Positions 47,380-55,456 of a DNA stretch of 56,681 nucleotides are shown piece by piece. The stretch's first letter is position 1; each line of letters starts with the position of its first letter. Below the pieces are notes generated by a model, which saw only the letters and a program-made list of their open reading frames with translations, did not search any database and had not been told where the DNA came from. Source of the stretch: Thiocystis violacea (GTDB taxonomy: Bacteria > Pseudomonadota > Gammaproteobacteria > Chromatiales > Chromatiaceae); assembly GCF_016583575.1 (NCBI RefSeq), contig NZ_NRRG01000035.1, positions 1 through 56,681 on the forward strand, read 5' to 3'. Position numbers and translations under genes: made by a program.

Positions 47380-49941
47380 TCAGAGCGCTGCCAGTAAATT
47401 CGCCAACCTGTCAGCCGCGACGGGCTTCACCCAATGATGATCGAAACCGGCGGCATGCGTCCGTTGACGATCCTCCTCTTGGCTCCAGCCGGTGAGGGCG
47501 ATCAGGATGGCGTTCTGTCCCCAGGGTTCGGCACGGAGGCGCTTGGCCGTTTCGTAACCGTCAAGCGAGGGCATCCCGAGATCCAGCAGAATGACCTCGG
47601 GGCAAAAGGCCGCCGCGCGGCTCAATCCCGAGAGACCGTCGTAAGCCATCCACACCGTATGGCCGAGGCATGTCAGCATCATGCCAAGGCTATCCGCCGC
47701 GTCCTGGTTGTCGTCGACGATCAGGATGCGGCGCCCCGCCATGGTCGGTTTCGTTGACGCTTCGCCGAGCGGCGGATCGGGTTCCACGGGGTCGACGGTG
47801 AGCGGCAGGCGCACGATGAATGCGCTCCCCTGACCCCGTCCCGCGCTCTGTGCTTCCACCTGCCCTCCGTGCATCGCCACCAGTCGCTGGACGAGGTGAA
47901 GACCGATGCCCAGGCCGTCTTGGGCCGATGAGCCCGCGTGATCCAGGACGAACAGATCGAAGACCCGTGGCAGCAGGTCTGGCGCGATGCCGAGCCCGTT
48001 GTCCGTCACCCTGACCACGGCCTCCTTGTCCTCTGGCGCGACGCTGATCTGGAGATGGCCGCCGTCCTCGGTGTATTTGGCGGCGTTGCTGAGCAGGTTG
48101 GCGAAGATCTGGGTGAGCCGCACCGGATCGGCCTCGACTAGCAGCGGCTCGTCCGGGATGGAGACGTCCAAGCGGTGACCGTGCGCGTCGATGAGCGTGC
48201 GCGTGGTTTCGACCGCCTGGTACAGGCTGTCGGCCAGCGGCACGCGGCGGCGCTGGAGTTGGATCCGCCCCTGGCTGATGCGGCTGAGATCGAGCAGATC
48301 GTCGACCAGGTGCACCAACTGCCCGAGCTGACGCTCCATGAGGGAGAGCGCCCGCGCACTCATGTGAGGATCGTCTGGCGTCAGACGCAGAATCTCCAGG
48401 CCCGTGCGCAGCGGGGCCAACGGATTGCGCAGCTCATGAGCCAGGGTGGCCAGGAACTCGTCTTTGTGCCGGCTGGCCGCTTCGAGCGCCGCCTTGCTCG
48501 CCTCGCGTTCCGTGACGTCGAGAACCAGGAACAGGATGGAAGTCACCTTGCCCGTACGGTCATAGATGGCGGAGTCGTGCCACAGGCAGTCGACCCAGAC
48601 GCCATCACGACGGCGGTGGCGATTGAGGTGGACCGCACGCCGTTGCTGGCCGTTGAGCATGTCCGCGATTTGCGCCTCGACCTCCTTGACATCCGGGGGG
48701 TAGACCCAGGCGATGTCGCTGATACGGCGGCCCAGCACCTCGTCCGCCGTCCAACCGAACAACGGCTCGGCGGCGGACGACCAGCGAACGAAACGCAGCT
48801 GTGCATCCAACTCGATGACCGCCAGCGGCGAGTTGTCCATGTGAGCACGCAGATGCTGCACGGCAGCAAGCAAATTGCCGTTGGCGGTCGCGAGCCGGTC
48901 GCGAGCGCGCAAGAGCGCGTCCGCCAAGACGGTCAGGGTCAGGAAAAGCAGCATGACGACGGTGACGGTCGGCCACAGCCAGCCGATCCGGGCGGCGATC
49001 CGGTGGTCGATATCTTCCGCGGAGAAGCCCAAGGCCAAGAGCAGTGGCAGACCGTCGACTTGGCGATAGGTGTAGAGACGCCGCACCCCATCCACCGCGC
49101 TCGCTGTCTCGTAGATCCCGACCGGCGACTGCTCCAGGGCGGCCCACAAGGGAGACTCAATGGGCTGCGCCCACTGCTCGGGGCGGGGTTCTGGGATACG
49201 CGCCCTCAGCTTGTGGTCACGGGTGCTCAGCAGGGCGACCGTGCTCTGGACGCCAATTTTCATCTCGCTGAAATGGAAGGCGAAGGCGCGCGGGTCGAGG
49301 GACGCCAGCACCACGCCGCCGAACGAGCCGTCCGGCTGGTCGACCCGGCGGCTGATGCGAAAGTAGTAATCACCAGTCACCCGGCCCGTCTCGACGACCG
49401 AGATGAACGGCACATCGGCGGGATGATCCATGTGAAAGCGGACATACTCCCGGTCGGAAACATCGCGGTTGAGCGCCTCCGGAGAGTGGGCAATCTGAAT
49501 GGTCGCCCGCGGGCCGATGAAGTAGAGGTTGCCAATGGCGAACCGATCGAATCCGAGCTGATTCACATACCGCTCGGTCTCCTCCAGCGAGCCGGTCCGC
49601 CGATAGACCCAGCGCATCCCGTGCAGCAGGGCATCGGCATCGTTGATCAACTGACGGGTGTGCTTAGCCAAGGCGTCCGTTGCCAGGCGCGCCTCGCGTT
49701 GCGCCGTCTCCGTCTCCGCGAGAGAGGTGGCATGCGTGACGTAGCCGCCGCCGACCAGAATCGCCAGGCAGACCAGTGCCGCCATCCCCCAGAGCCACAC
49801 TCGCCAGAACCTGACTTTAAACGCCGGCTGGTCGATCAGGGAGACAGCGGCGGGATGGACATCAAGGTCTTCAGGGGCTTCGGATCCGACTGACCGATCG
49901 ATAAGCTGTTTCGAGTGGTGCATAACCCTGGCGAGATGCAA
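47380..49941 (-). CDS. Hybrid histidine kinase with Cache sensor, PAS and receiver
   Basis: 853 residues. Two membrane helices (about 47–68 and 322–345) frame a periplasmic Cache-like domain with TATLINDADAL-type helix, YFIGPRATIQIA, VSDREYVRFH and GDYYFRISRR, characteristic of dCache. A PAS domain at about 370–490 is followed by HisKA with His502 in LAHELRNPLAPL and an ATPase (NLLSNAAKY, GLGIAPDLLPRVFD, GLGIGLHLV). The C-terminal receiver has Asp787 in ILLDLGMPSLDG. No separate output partner lies nearby; phosphate probably passes to an Hpt elsewhere. ATG 49941 is taken; ATG 49923 is an equally likely start. Confidence 0.92.
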   Translation of the reverse strand: MHLARVMHHSKQLIDRSVGSEAPEDLDVHPAAVSLIDQPAFKVRFWRVWLWGMAALVCLAILVGGGYVTHATSLAETETAQREARLATDALAKHTRQLINDADALLHGMRWVYRRTGSLEETERYVNQLGFDRFAIGNLYFIGPRATIQIAHSPEALNRDVSDREYVRFHMDHPADVPFISVVETGRVTGDYYFRISRRVDQPDGSFGGVVLASLDPRAFAFHFSEMKIGVQSTVALLSTRDHKLRARIPEPRPEQWAQPIESPLWAALEQSPVGIYETASAVDGVRRLYTYRQVDGLPLLLALGFSAEDIDHRIAARIGWLWPTVTVVMLLFLTLTVLADALLRARDRLATANGNLLAAVQHLRAHMDNSPLAVIELDAQLRFVRWSSAAEPLFGWTADEVLGRRISDIAWVYPPDVKEVEAQIADMLNGQQRRAVHLNRHRRRDGVWVDCLWHDSAIYDRTGKVTSILFLVLDVTEREASKAALEAASRHKDEFLATLAHELRNPLAPLRTGLEILRLTPDDPHMSARALSLMERQLGQLVHLVDDLLDLSRISQGRIQLQRRRVPLADSLYQAVETTRTLIDAHGHRLDVSIPDEPLLVEADPVRLTQIFANLLSNAAKYTEDGGHLQISVAPEDKEAVVRVTDNGLGIAPDLLPRVFDLFVLDHAGSSAQDGLGIGLHLVQRLVAMHGGQVEAQSAGRGQGSAFIVRLPLTVDPVEPDPPLGEASTKPTMAGRRILIVDDNQDAADSLGMMLTCLGHTVWMAYDGLSGLSRAAAFCPEVILLDLGMPSLDGYETAKRLRAEPWGQNAILIALTGWSQEEDRQRTHAAGFDHHWVKPVAADRLANLLAAL

Positions 49942-50255
49942 GTGGATAAAGTTCTAAACCTGAACGAGACGGTCGGCGGGCTTGCGCTGAGGCCATATTA
50001 CGAACGGCAGGTGCTCGAAACCAGGCTGGCGTACGATTGACGGTGGGGCGCCAGACCTGGATATACGTCCGAAGAGAGATTTGTAATCAATTGATCGCGG
50101 GGATCCATATCCACATCAGGAGCACTACCGGATTGTTTATCAATCGATACGATTTTGGCCGCTCCGTGTAAGCACCAGATCTAGAGCACTACCCGTTCTT
50201 TCATGGCGATGGGTTTGAGTGGGGGAAGCATGGTGGACGTCCCTGTTAGGCCAGA
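49942..50255. other. Gene-free stretch before the defence island
   Basis: No coding sequence, RNA or clear repeat is seen in these 314 bases. The base composition falls toward A+T after about 50080 (runs such as TTTGTAATCAATTGATC and TTTATCAATCGATACG), which marks the change from the core chromosome to the defence genes on the right. A promoter for the leftward kinase gene may lie at its left end. Confidence 0.4.
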
Positions 50256-50684
50256 TCAGGTCCAGGGGTTGAGTAAGTTGACCCCGGTGCGTTCGAAATC
50301 GCGTGTATTGCGCGTGACCAGAATGAGGCCGCGATTGAGCGCGACAGCGGCCAGCAAGGTATCAAGCGCTGGCCGCGTTTCGCCCTGTTTGATGGCGGCG
50401 CCCATCATCCGCCCCCAACGCTGCATATCGTTCAGATCGAGGGCCAGGATGCGCTGTTGGAATCGGGGAACCAGGGACTGGTCGAGCCACGCCTGGAGAT
50501 CTGTTTGCCGCCGTCCCTCAGACATCCGCGAGAGACCTTTCTGAATCTCCCCCACCGACACCACGGAGATCGCCATCCGGGTTTCATCGCTGTGTTGCAT
50601 CCAATCGAACAGTCCCGGATTGACCCGTGGCTTGGTGAACTCGGACAAAACATTGGTATCCAGCAAAAATGTCACAGGCGTCAC
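50256..50684 (-). CDS. vapC: PIN-domain RNase toxin (VapC family)
   Basis: 142 residues with the acidic quartet of PIN nucleases: Asp9 in FLLDTNVLSE, Glu46 in SVGEIQKG, Asp108 in ALDTLLAAVA and Asp129 in NTRDF. Fits the FitB/VapC-like group. Its ATG overlaps the antitoxin stop by four bases (ATGA), the usual toxin–antitoxin layout. The catalytic residues are intact, so it should be active; target is unknown. Near the CRISPR and Zorya genes. Confidence 0.92.
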   Translation of the reverse strand: MTPVTFLLDTNVLSEFTKPRVNPGLFDWMQHSDETRMAISVVSVGEIQKGLSRMSEGRRQTDLQAWLDQSLVPRFQQRILALDLNDMQRWGRMMGAAIKQGETRPALDTLLAAVALNRGLILVTRNTRDFERTGVNLLNPWT

Positions 50685-50926
50685 AGGTCGACATCCCGAC
50701 CGAAGTCCTGGTCGCGCTCAATCTCGATTCCAGAGCCTCGCAGCGGTGAGTTCATCAAGAATTCGGCCAGCGTCTCCTGGTGGGGCAAGAGCCGCCGATA
50801 GTCATCCATCGACAGCAGGATTGCCGCCTCCTCTCCACCGACCGTGATGACTTGCGGCCCGGAACGCTGGGCCTCCTCGAACACCTGGCTAAATTTGTCC
50901 CTTGCTTCTTGCAGTTGCCAATTCAT
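50681..50926 (-). CDS. Phd/YefM-family antitoxin
   Basis: 81 residues: MNWQLQEARDKFSQVFEEAQ and GPQVITVGGEEAAILLSMDDYRRL are typical of Phd, forming the DNA-binding dimer, while the C-terminus binds the toxin. ATG 50926 has GGAG nine bases upstream; the frame is open further upstream to 51094 but those residues are unrelated. Overlaps the toxin start and should autoregulate the pair. Confidence 0.92.
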   Translation of the reverse strand: MNWQLQEARDKFSQVFEEAQRSGPQVITVGGEEAAILLSMDDYRRLLPHQETLAEFLMNSPLRGSGIEIERDQDFGRDVDL

Positions 50927-51289
50927 GAGGGTCTCCTCTCGTCTGAATGAAACGCTCACCGAGAAGCCTAGCTCACAGGAGCGTGACCCGACGCACCAGC
51001 AGCAGACCGTAGCCGAAGGCTTTGGCGGGACCGATGCTATTTTCCAACACAGCTTGCACGTCAGCCAGGCTTGCTGGTCATCTTCCTTGATCAATGGAGC
51101 GCGACAGGTATCGCGGGTCTTCTTGGTCTTCTGCTCCAGTTGCTGACGGTCTTCATCGGATTAGCGGTGAGCAGAAAAGCGAGTCGCTGGTGGGTCGAGG
51201 GCTGGGGGCGCAACTCGCGGCTGCCGATCAACTGGACGCTGCGGGTGGGCTGAGGCCGTTACCGCGCTCCCAGCGGGCAGCCAAGTTCG
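50927..51289. other. Leader-distal flank of the CRISPR array
   Basis: 363 bases between the antitoxin gene and the first CRISPR repeat. A hydrophobic frame from TTG 51071 to 51253 (residues VIFLDQWSATGIAGLLGLLL) has no ribosome site and may be a remnant of a membrane-protein gene. No cas gene is present. The antitoxin promoter should lie near 50940–51000. Confidence 0.4.
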
Positions 51290-51562
51290 CGGTTCATCCC
51301 AGCGAGCGCGGGGAACACATCCTGTCTCGCCGCGACTATCGACAGGACACCGGTTCATCCCCGCGAACGCGGGGAACACTAAACAATATGTGAAGATGGC
51401 GATCGAGAGATCGGTTCATCCCCGCGAGCGCGGGGAACACCCAACACCTGTCTGTCGGCCGCCACCGCCTGTCGGTTCATCCCCGCGAGCGCGGGGAACA
51501 CGGCGGTGCTTCGCCGAACCTCAATTCGTACATCGGTTCATCCCCGCGAGCGAGGGGAACAC
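51290..51562 (-). CRISPR. Type I-E CRISPR array: five 29-bp repeats, four 32-bp spacers
   Basis: Repeats at 51290–51318, 51351–51379, 51412–51440, 51473–51501 and 51534–51562, separated by four spacers of exactly 32 bases. On the minus strand each repeat begins GTGTTCCCC and ends GGGGATGAACCG, the type I-E pattern, so transcription should run leftward from a leader right of 51562. Repeats three and four are identical; 51290–51318, 51351–51379 and 51534–51562 each carry one change (CCC-A, GAACGC, and CGAGG respectively). Spacer 51319–51350 is itself a 7-bp palindrome at its ends (TCCTGTC/GACAGGA). No cas genes lie in the window. Confidence 0.97.
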
Positions 51563-52082
51563 TCTTCCCGTACTTACCTGATCTTCAAAAGAAAATCAGG
51601 CACGGACAAATCGACCAACAAAATGGCCGATTTCAAAGGGGTTTTCTTTAAGGCGTTCGGGCTTCCCGACCCCTCTAATTTTCCGCCCTCATGATATTTC
51701 AGGCAGTTAGCGCCTTGGCAGACTGCCAAAATGGCCAAAGTCGAGTTTAAAGGTGATTTCCGAGAAAGCTCAGTTCGGACGATCCTAGCGCACTTAACAC
51801 TAAGACTCAGAGGGTGGCAAGCCGTCCTTGCATCGCGACTCAATCAGACACTGCGTGGGCGCTGGATGTATCTGGCGCATTCTGGTCGGGAATCGAGACT
51901 GGCAAAAAAAAATCTCAGCGAATTTGCGCGCGAAACTCTCGCGGCATCTCGGTTTCCGCGTTTATTGCAAGGTATCATGGTTGCCGTTGGTGGTGGCGGG
52001 TCGTTACGGAATCGACTGCTTGATCGCGCCAAAAATCAGGATGGCTCCTGATCGTCGCAGCATCCCTATCATGGAGAATTTG
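51563..52082. other. Putative CRISPR leader and zorA upstream region
   Basis: The first ~150 bases right of the array are A+T-rich (for example TTTTCTTTAAGG and CAAAAGAAAATCAGG), as CRISPR leaders are. They contain an inverted CCTGAT/ATCAGG near 51577–51600. Further right, open frames such as 51731–52051 lack ribosome sites and family resemblance. The frame of zorA is open back to 51828, but those residues are not ZorA-like. Promoters of both the array (leftward) and zor genes (rightward) must lie here. Confidence 0.45.
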
Positions 52083-54719
52083 ATGTTTTTCAACTCGATC
52101 TTGGAAACTCTGCTATTCGATACGCAAGCAACGATTATCACGGAAGTATTTCTCTGGATGACGGCAATTGGTTTCGTCTTTGCTGTGCTACTGGCTTTTC
52201 TTGGTACAGGACAACGCTTCGTCCGTGAGGCTCCGACCCTACTGACTTCGCTCGGCATCCTCGGTACTTTTGTCGGGATTGTGGTTGGTCTGATGCATTT
52301 CGATCCTCAGAACATCGACGGCAGTATCTCGACGCTGCTTGAAGGACTGAAGACCGCTTTCATCACCAGTCTTGCGGGCATGGGTGCGGCAATTGCGTTC
52401 AAGATCTTGACCACGACGCCCATCATGGCGTCGCGTCGTGAACAGATCGATACGACAAACGCAGGGCCAGAGGACATTTTGAAAGCCATACTGGATCAGA
52501 ACAGCCGTTTTGATCAGTTGCGATTAGCCATTGCTGGGACGGAAGAAACGAGCCTTGTTGGTCAACTGAAGCTGCTGCGGTCTGATTCGATCGATCATCA
52601 CAAAGAAACGCTGCGCACCCTGACGGATGTCCGAACCGCTGTTGCGGGGACTGAAGAGACGAGTCTCGTCGGACAGTTCAAGCTGTTGCGAAGCGACGAA
52701 CACGACCGCCATCGGGAAACCATGCGCGCCATTGGAGAGGATCGCGACCGACACGACAGCTTTGCAGAAAAACTCTGGAAAGAACTGGATGCGGTTGGCG
52801 AGATGCTTTCCAAATCCGCCACCGAGCAAATGATGGCGGCACTCAAGGAAGTCATCGCGGATTTCAACAAGAACCTCACCGAGCAGTTCGGTGACAACTT
52901 CAAGGCGTTGGATGCCTCCGTCCAGAAGCTCGTGCACTGGCAGGAGAACTATCGCCTGCAACTGGAACAGATGTCGTCGCAGTATGCTCAAGGGGTCGCG
53001 GCAATCACACAAACCGAAGCATCGGTCGCGCACATTTCGGAAGAATCACAGCAAATCCCCGCCGCCATGGAAAAGCTCAAGGCGGTGATGTTGGTGAATC
53101 AGCATCAACTCAGTGAACTCGGCCGCCATCTGGAAGCATTCCGCGACATGCGAGACAAGGCTGTTGAAGCGGTACCGCAGATTCGAGAACAGATAGAGCA
53201 AACGGTCAAGGACGTTGCGGCCTCGGTCGAGGTTGCCAGCGATCATTACAACAAGCTGCTGGAAAACTCCGACGCCTATATCCAGAAACACGACACACAG
53301 AGTCAGGCGCTGCTAGAGAAATTTGTCAAGACCACCGATGACGGCATCGACAAGGTGCGGGTTGGTCTGGAAAGCGGTGCCAATGAGGTCAAGACGGCAA
53401 TAAGCACCGGGGCACAAGCCTTTGGCAAGACGGTTCAGGATCTGCTGACCGACACCACGAACGAAGTCACCAAGACGGTCGCGGTGGCCAGCGATCATTA
53501 CAACAAGCTGCTGGAAAACTCCGACGCCTATATCCAGAAACACGACACACAGAGTCAGGCGCTGCTAGAGAAGTTCGTCAAGACCACCGATGACGGTATC
53601 GACAAGGTACGGGTTGGTCTGGAAAGCGGTGCTAATGAGGTCAAGACGGCAATCAGCACCGGGGCACAAGCCTTTGGCAAGACGGTTCAGGATCTGCTGA
53701 CCGACACCACGAAGGAAGTCACCAAGACGGTCGCGGTGGCCAGCGATCATTACAACAAACTGCTGGAAAACTCCGACGCCTATATCCAGAAACACGACAC
53801 ACAGAGTCAGGCGCTGCTAGAGAAGTTCGTCAAGACCACCGATGACGGTATCGACAAGGTGCGGGTTGGTCTGGAAAGCGGTGCTAATGAGGTCAAGACG
53901 GCAATCAGCACCGGGGCACAAGCCTTTGGCAAGACGGTTCAGGATCTGCTGACCGACACCACGAAGGAAGTCACCAAGACGGTCGCGGTGGCCAGCGATC
54001 ACTACAGCAAACTGCTGGAGAATTCCGACGCCTATATCCAGAAGCACGATGCGCAGAGCCAGGCATTGCTAGAGAAGTTTGTCAAGGCTACGAGTAAGGG
54101 AATTGATCAGGTGAAAGAGGGGCTGGAAAGCAGCGCGTCAGCCGTCAAGTCCGCCATCATCACCGGAGCACAGGAGTTTGATAATAGCGTCCAGCGACTA
54201 CAGGGCAACCTCACCAGTACATCGGATCAGATTGCGGCGCAGAGTGAAAAAATCCGTGAACAGTTGCAGGACACTTTCAAGGAAGTCAATTCACATGTTC
54301 GAGTCATGCTGGCCACGCTATCCGATGAATCCAAATCACTCTCGCAGACGCTGAAAACGACAGGCGAACAGGTGCAGCGTGACACGCAGTCGGTTCAAGC
54401 GCAGGTTGCAGAGAGCATCAAGCAGATGCAGGCGCGTTTGGAAAGCGCCCTTGCGGAAGTTTTCAAAGCACAGGCGCAAACAATGGATCGTGCAGCAGTG
54501 GGACTTGAAGAGCACATGAAAAAATCAATCGCGAAAACAGGAGAAGGTGTCAATATCCAGCTTTCAGCCATTGATCAGGCGATGCAGAAAGAAGTTAATC
54601 GGGTCATGAATGAAATGGGGACTGCATTAGCGCAGATTGCTGGCCAGTTCACAAAAGACTACACAAAATTAGTCTCCGCCATGCAGCAGATAGTCGATAA
54701 ACAGGCTAGACAAAAATAA
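52083..54719 (+). CDS. zorA: ZorA, MotA/ExbB-like channel subunit of Zorya, with expanded tail
   Basis: 878 residues from ATG 52083, chosen because GGAG (52073–52076) lies six bases upstream. Three membrane helices (about 19–40, 52–72, 91–109) form a MotA/TolQ-like core with LTSLGILGTFVGIVVGL and GLKTAFITSLAGMGAAIAF. From about 125 on, all residues are helical and polar, forming the long cytoplasmic tail seen in ZorA. The tail holds a two-copy 37-residue repeat (AGTEETSLVGQ, about 145–218), and from residue 384 three near-identical 84-residue repeats plus a diverged fourth. ZorA pentamers with ZorB make a peptidoglycan-anchored, ion-driven motor that signals phage entry to the cytoplasmic effector. 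The stop overlaps zorB as TAATG. Confidence 0.9.
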   Translation: MFFNSILETLLFDTQATIITEVFLWMTAIGFVFAVLLAFLGTGQRFVREAPTLLTSLGILGTFVGIVVGLMHFDPQNIDGSISTLLEGLKTAFITSLAGMGAAIAFKILTTTPIMASRREQIDTTNAGPEDILKAILDQNSRFDQLRLAIAGTEETSLVGQLKLLRSDSIDHHKETLRTLTDVRTAVAGTEETSLVGQFKLLRSDEHDRHRETMRAIGEDRDRHDSFAEKLWKELDAVGEMLSKSATEQMMAALKEVIADFNKNLTEQFGDNFKALDASVQKLVHWQENYRLQLEQMSSQYAQGVAAITQTEASVAHISEESQQIPAAMEKLKAVMLVNQHQLSELGRHLEAFRDMRDKAVEAVPQIREQIEQTVKDVAASVEVASDHYNKLLENSDAYIQKHDTQSQALLEKFVKTTDDGIDKVRVGLESGANEVKTAISTGAQAFGKTVQDLLTDTTNEVTKTVAVASDHYNKLLENSDAYIQKHDTQSQALLEKFVKTTDDGIDKVRVGLESGANEVKTAISTGAQAFGKTVQDLLTDTTKEVTKTVAVASDHYNKLLENSDAYIQKHDTQSQALLEKFVKTTDDGIDKVRVGLESGANEVKTAISTGAQAFGKTVQDLLTDTTKEVTKTVAVASDHYSKLLENSDAYIQKHDAQSQALLEKFVKATSKGIDQVKEGLESSASAVKSAIITGAQEFDNSVQRLQGNLTSTSDQIAAQSEKIREQLQDTFKEVNSHVRVMLATLSDESKSLSQTLKTTGEQVQRDTQSVQAQVAESIKQMQARLESALAEVFKAQAQTMDRAAVGLEEHMKKSIAKTGEGVNIQLSAIDQAMQKEVNRVMNEMGTALAQIAGQFTKDYTKLVSAMQQIVDKQARQK
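53232..54210 (+). repeat. 252-bp tandem repeats in zorA, three near-identical copies plus one diverged
   Basis: Copies start at 53232, 53484, 53736 and 53988. Copies two and three differ at about two positions, one and two at about eight, judged by eye. The fourth (to about 54210) keeps only VASDHYSKLLENSDAYIQKH and parts of the rest. Each unit codes for 84 residues, twelve heptads, so copy number changes preserve the coiled-coil register and reading frame. Confidence 0.95.
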
Positions 54720-55444
54720 TGAACAAGGAATTCGAGAGAACTTTTGGGAAATCATCAATCGGAACAAGCAATAGCGATACTGGAGAGCATTGGCTTTCTG
54801 TTTCGGATTTGATGTCAGGATTGATGATGGTGTTTCTTTTCGTGTCAATCGCACTGATGCGAGACGCCATGATCGAACGAGACAAAATCAAAGAGGTTGC
54901 CGTCGCTTATCAAGAAAATCAAGTCGAGCTTTATAATGCCTTGTACGATGAGTTCAAGAGTGACCTTAAACGCTGGGATGCTGACATCGAAAAAGACACG
55001 CTTTCTTTTGAATTCAAGTCACCCGACGTGTTGTTTGACACCGGGAAAATTACCCTCAAGCCAGCGTTCAAGGAAATCTTGAACAATTTCTTTCCACGTT
55101 ATCTTGACGTTTTAATGAATTTTCGCGATTCTATTGATGAGGTTCGCATCGAAGGACATACCAGCAGCGTCTGGAATCACGGCTCGACTGAAGATGAAGC
55201 GTATTTCAATAACATGGAGCTTTCACAGGGGAGAACACGCTCAGTTCTCTTATATGCTTATGAAATAAATGGCATTGTTGAAAATCGAGCATGGGTAAAA
55301 GAGAATGTCGCAGCGGTTGGCTTTTCATCTTCGCGCCTCATTAAAAAGATTGATGGCAGCGAAGATCTTGAACGTTCGCGTCGTGTTTCGTTCCGGGTCA
55401 TCACCAATGCGGAAACCCAGATACGCAAAATACTTGAAAATTAA
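54719..55444 (+). CDS. zorB: ZorB, MotB/OmpA-like stator subunit of Zorya
   Basis: 241 residues. A single membrane helix near 27–48 (LSVSDLMSGLMMVFLFVSIALM) includes Asp30, the MotB-like ion-carrying aspartate. The C-terminal OmpA-like peptidoglycan-binding domain (about 100–235) has FDTGKITLKPAFKEIL, VRIEGHTSS and NNMELSQGRTRSVLLY. ZorB dimers anchor the ZorA pentamer to the cell wall. A+T-rich codon use, unlike the flanking chromosome. Overlaps zorA and sits 12 bases before zorE. Confidence 0.92.
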   Translation: MNKEFERTFGKSSIGTSNSDTGEHWLSVSDLMSGLMMVFLFVSIALMRDAMIERDKIKEVAVAYQENQVELYNALYDEFKSDLKRWDADIEKDTLSFEFKSPDVLFDTGKITLKPAFKEILNNFFPRYLDVLMNFRDSIDEVRIEGHTSSVWNHGSTEDEAYFNNMELSQGRTRSVLLYAYEINGIVENRAWVKENVAAVGFSSSRLIKKIDGSEDLERSRRVSFRVITNAETQIRKILEN

Positions 55445-55456
55445 GAGTACAATATT

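Noticed and set aside
51071-51253. Hydrophobic 60-residue frame between antitoxin and CRISPR array
   Set aside because: TTG start without a ribosome site, no family resemblance, and no clear operon partner; mentioned only as a possible remnant.
51731-52051. 106-residue frame upstream of zorA starting MAKVEFKGD
   Set aside because: No ribosome site, no recognised motif, and overlap with two other equally open frames in the leader region.
51828-52082. Upstream extension of the zorA reading frame
   Set aside because: The extra 85 residues are not helical or ZorA-like, whereas ATG 52083 has a well-placed GGAG and gives the expected MotA-like N-terminus.
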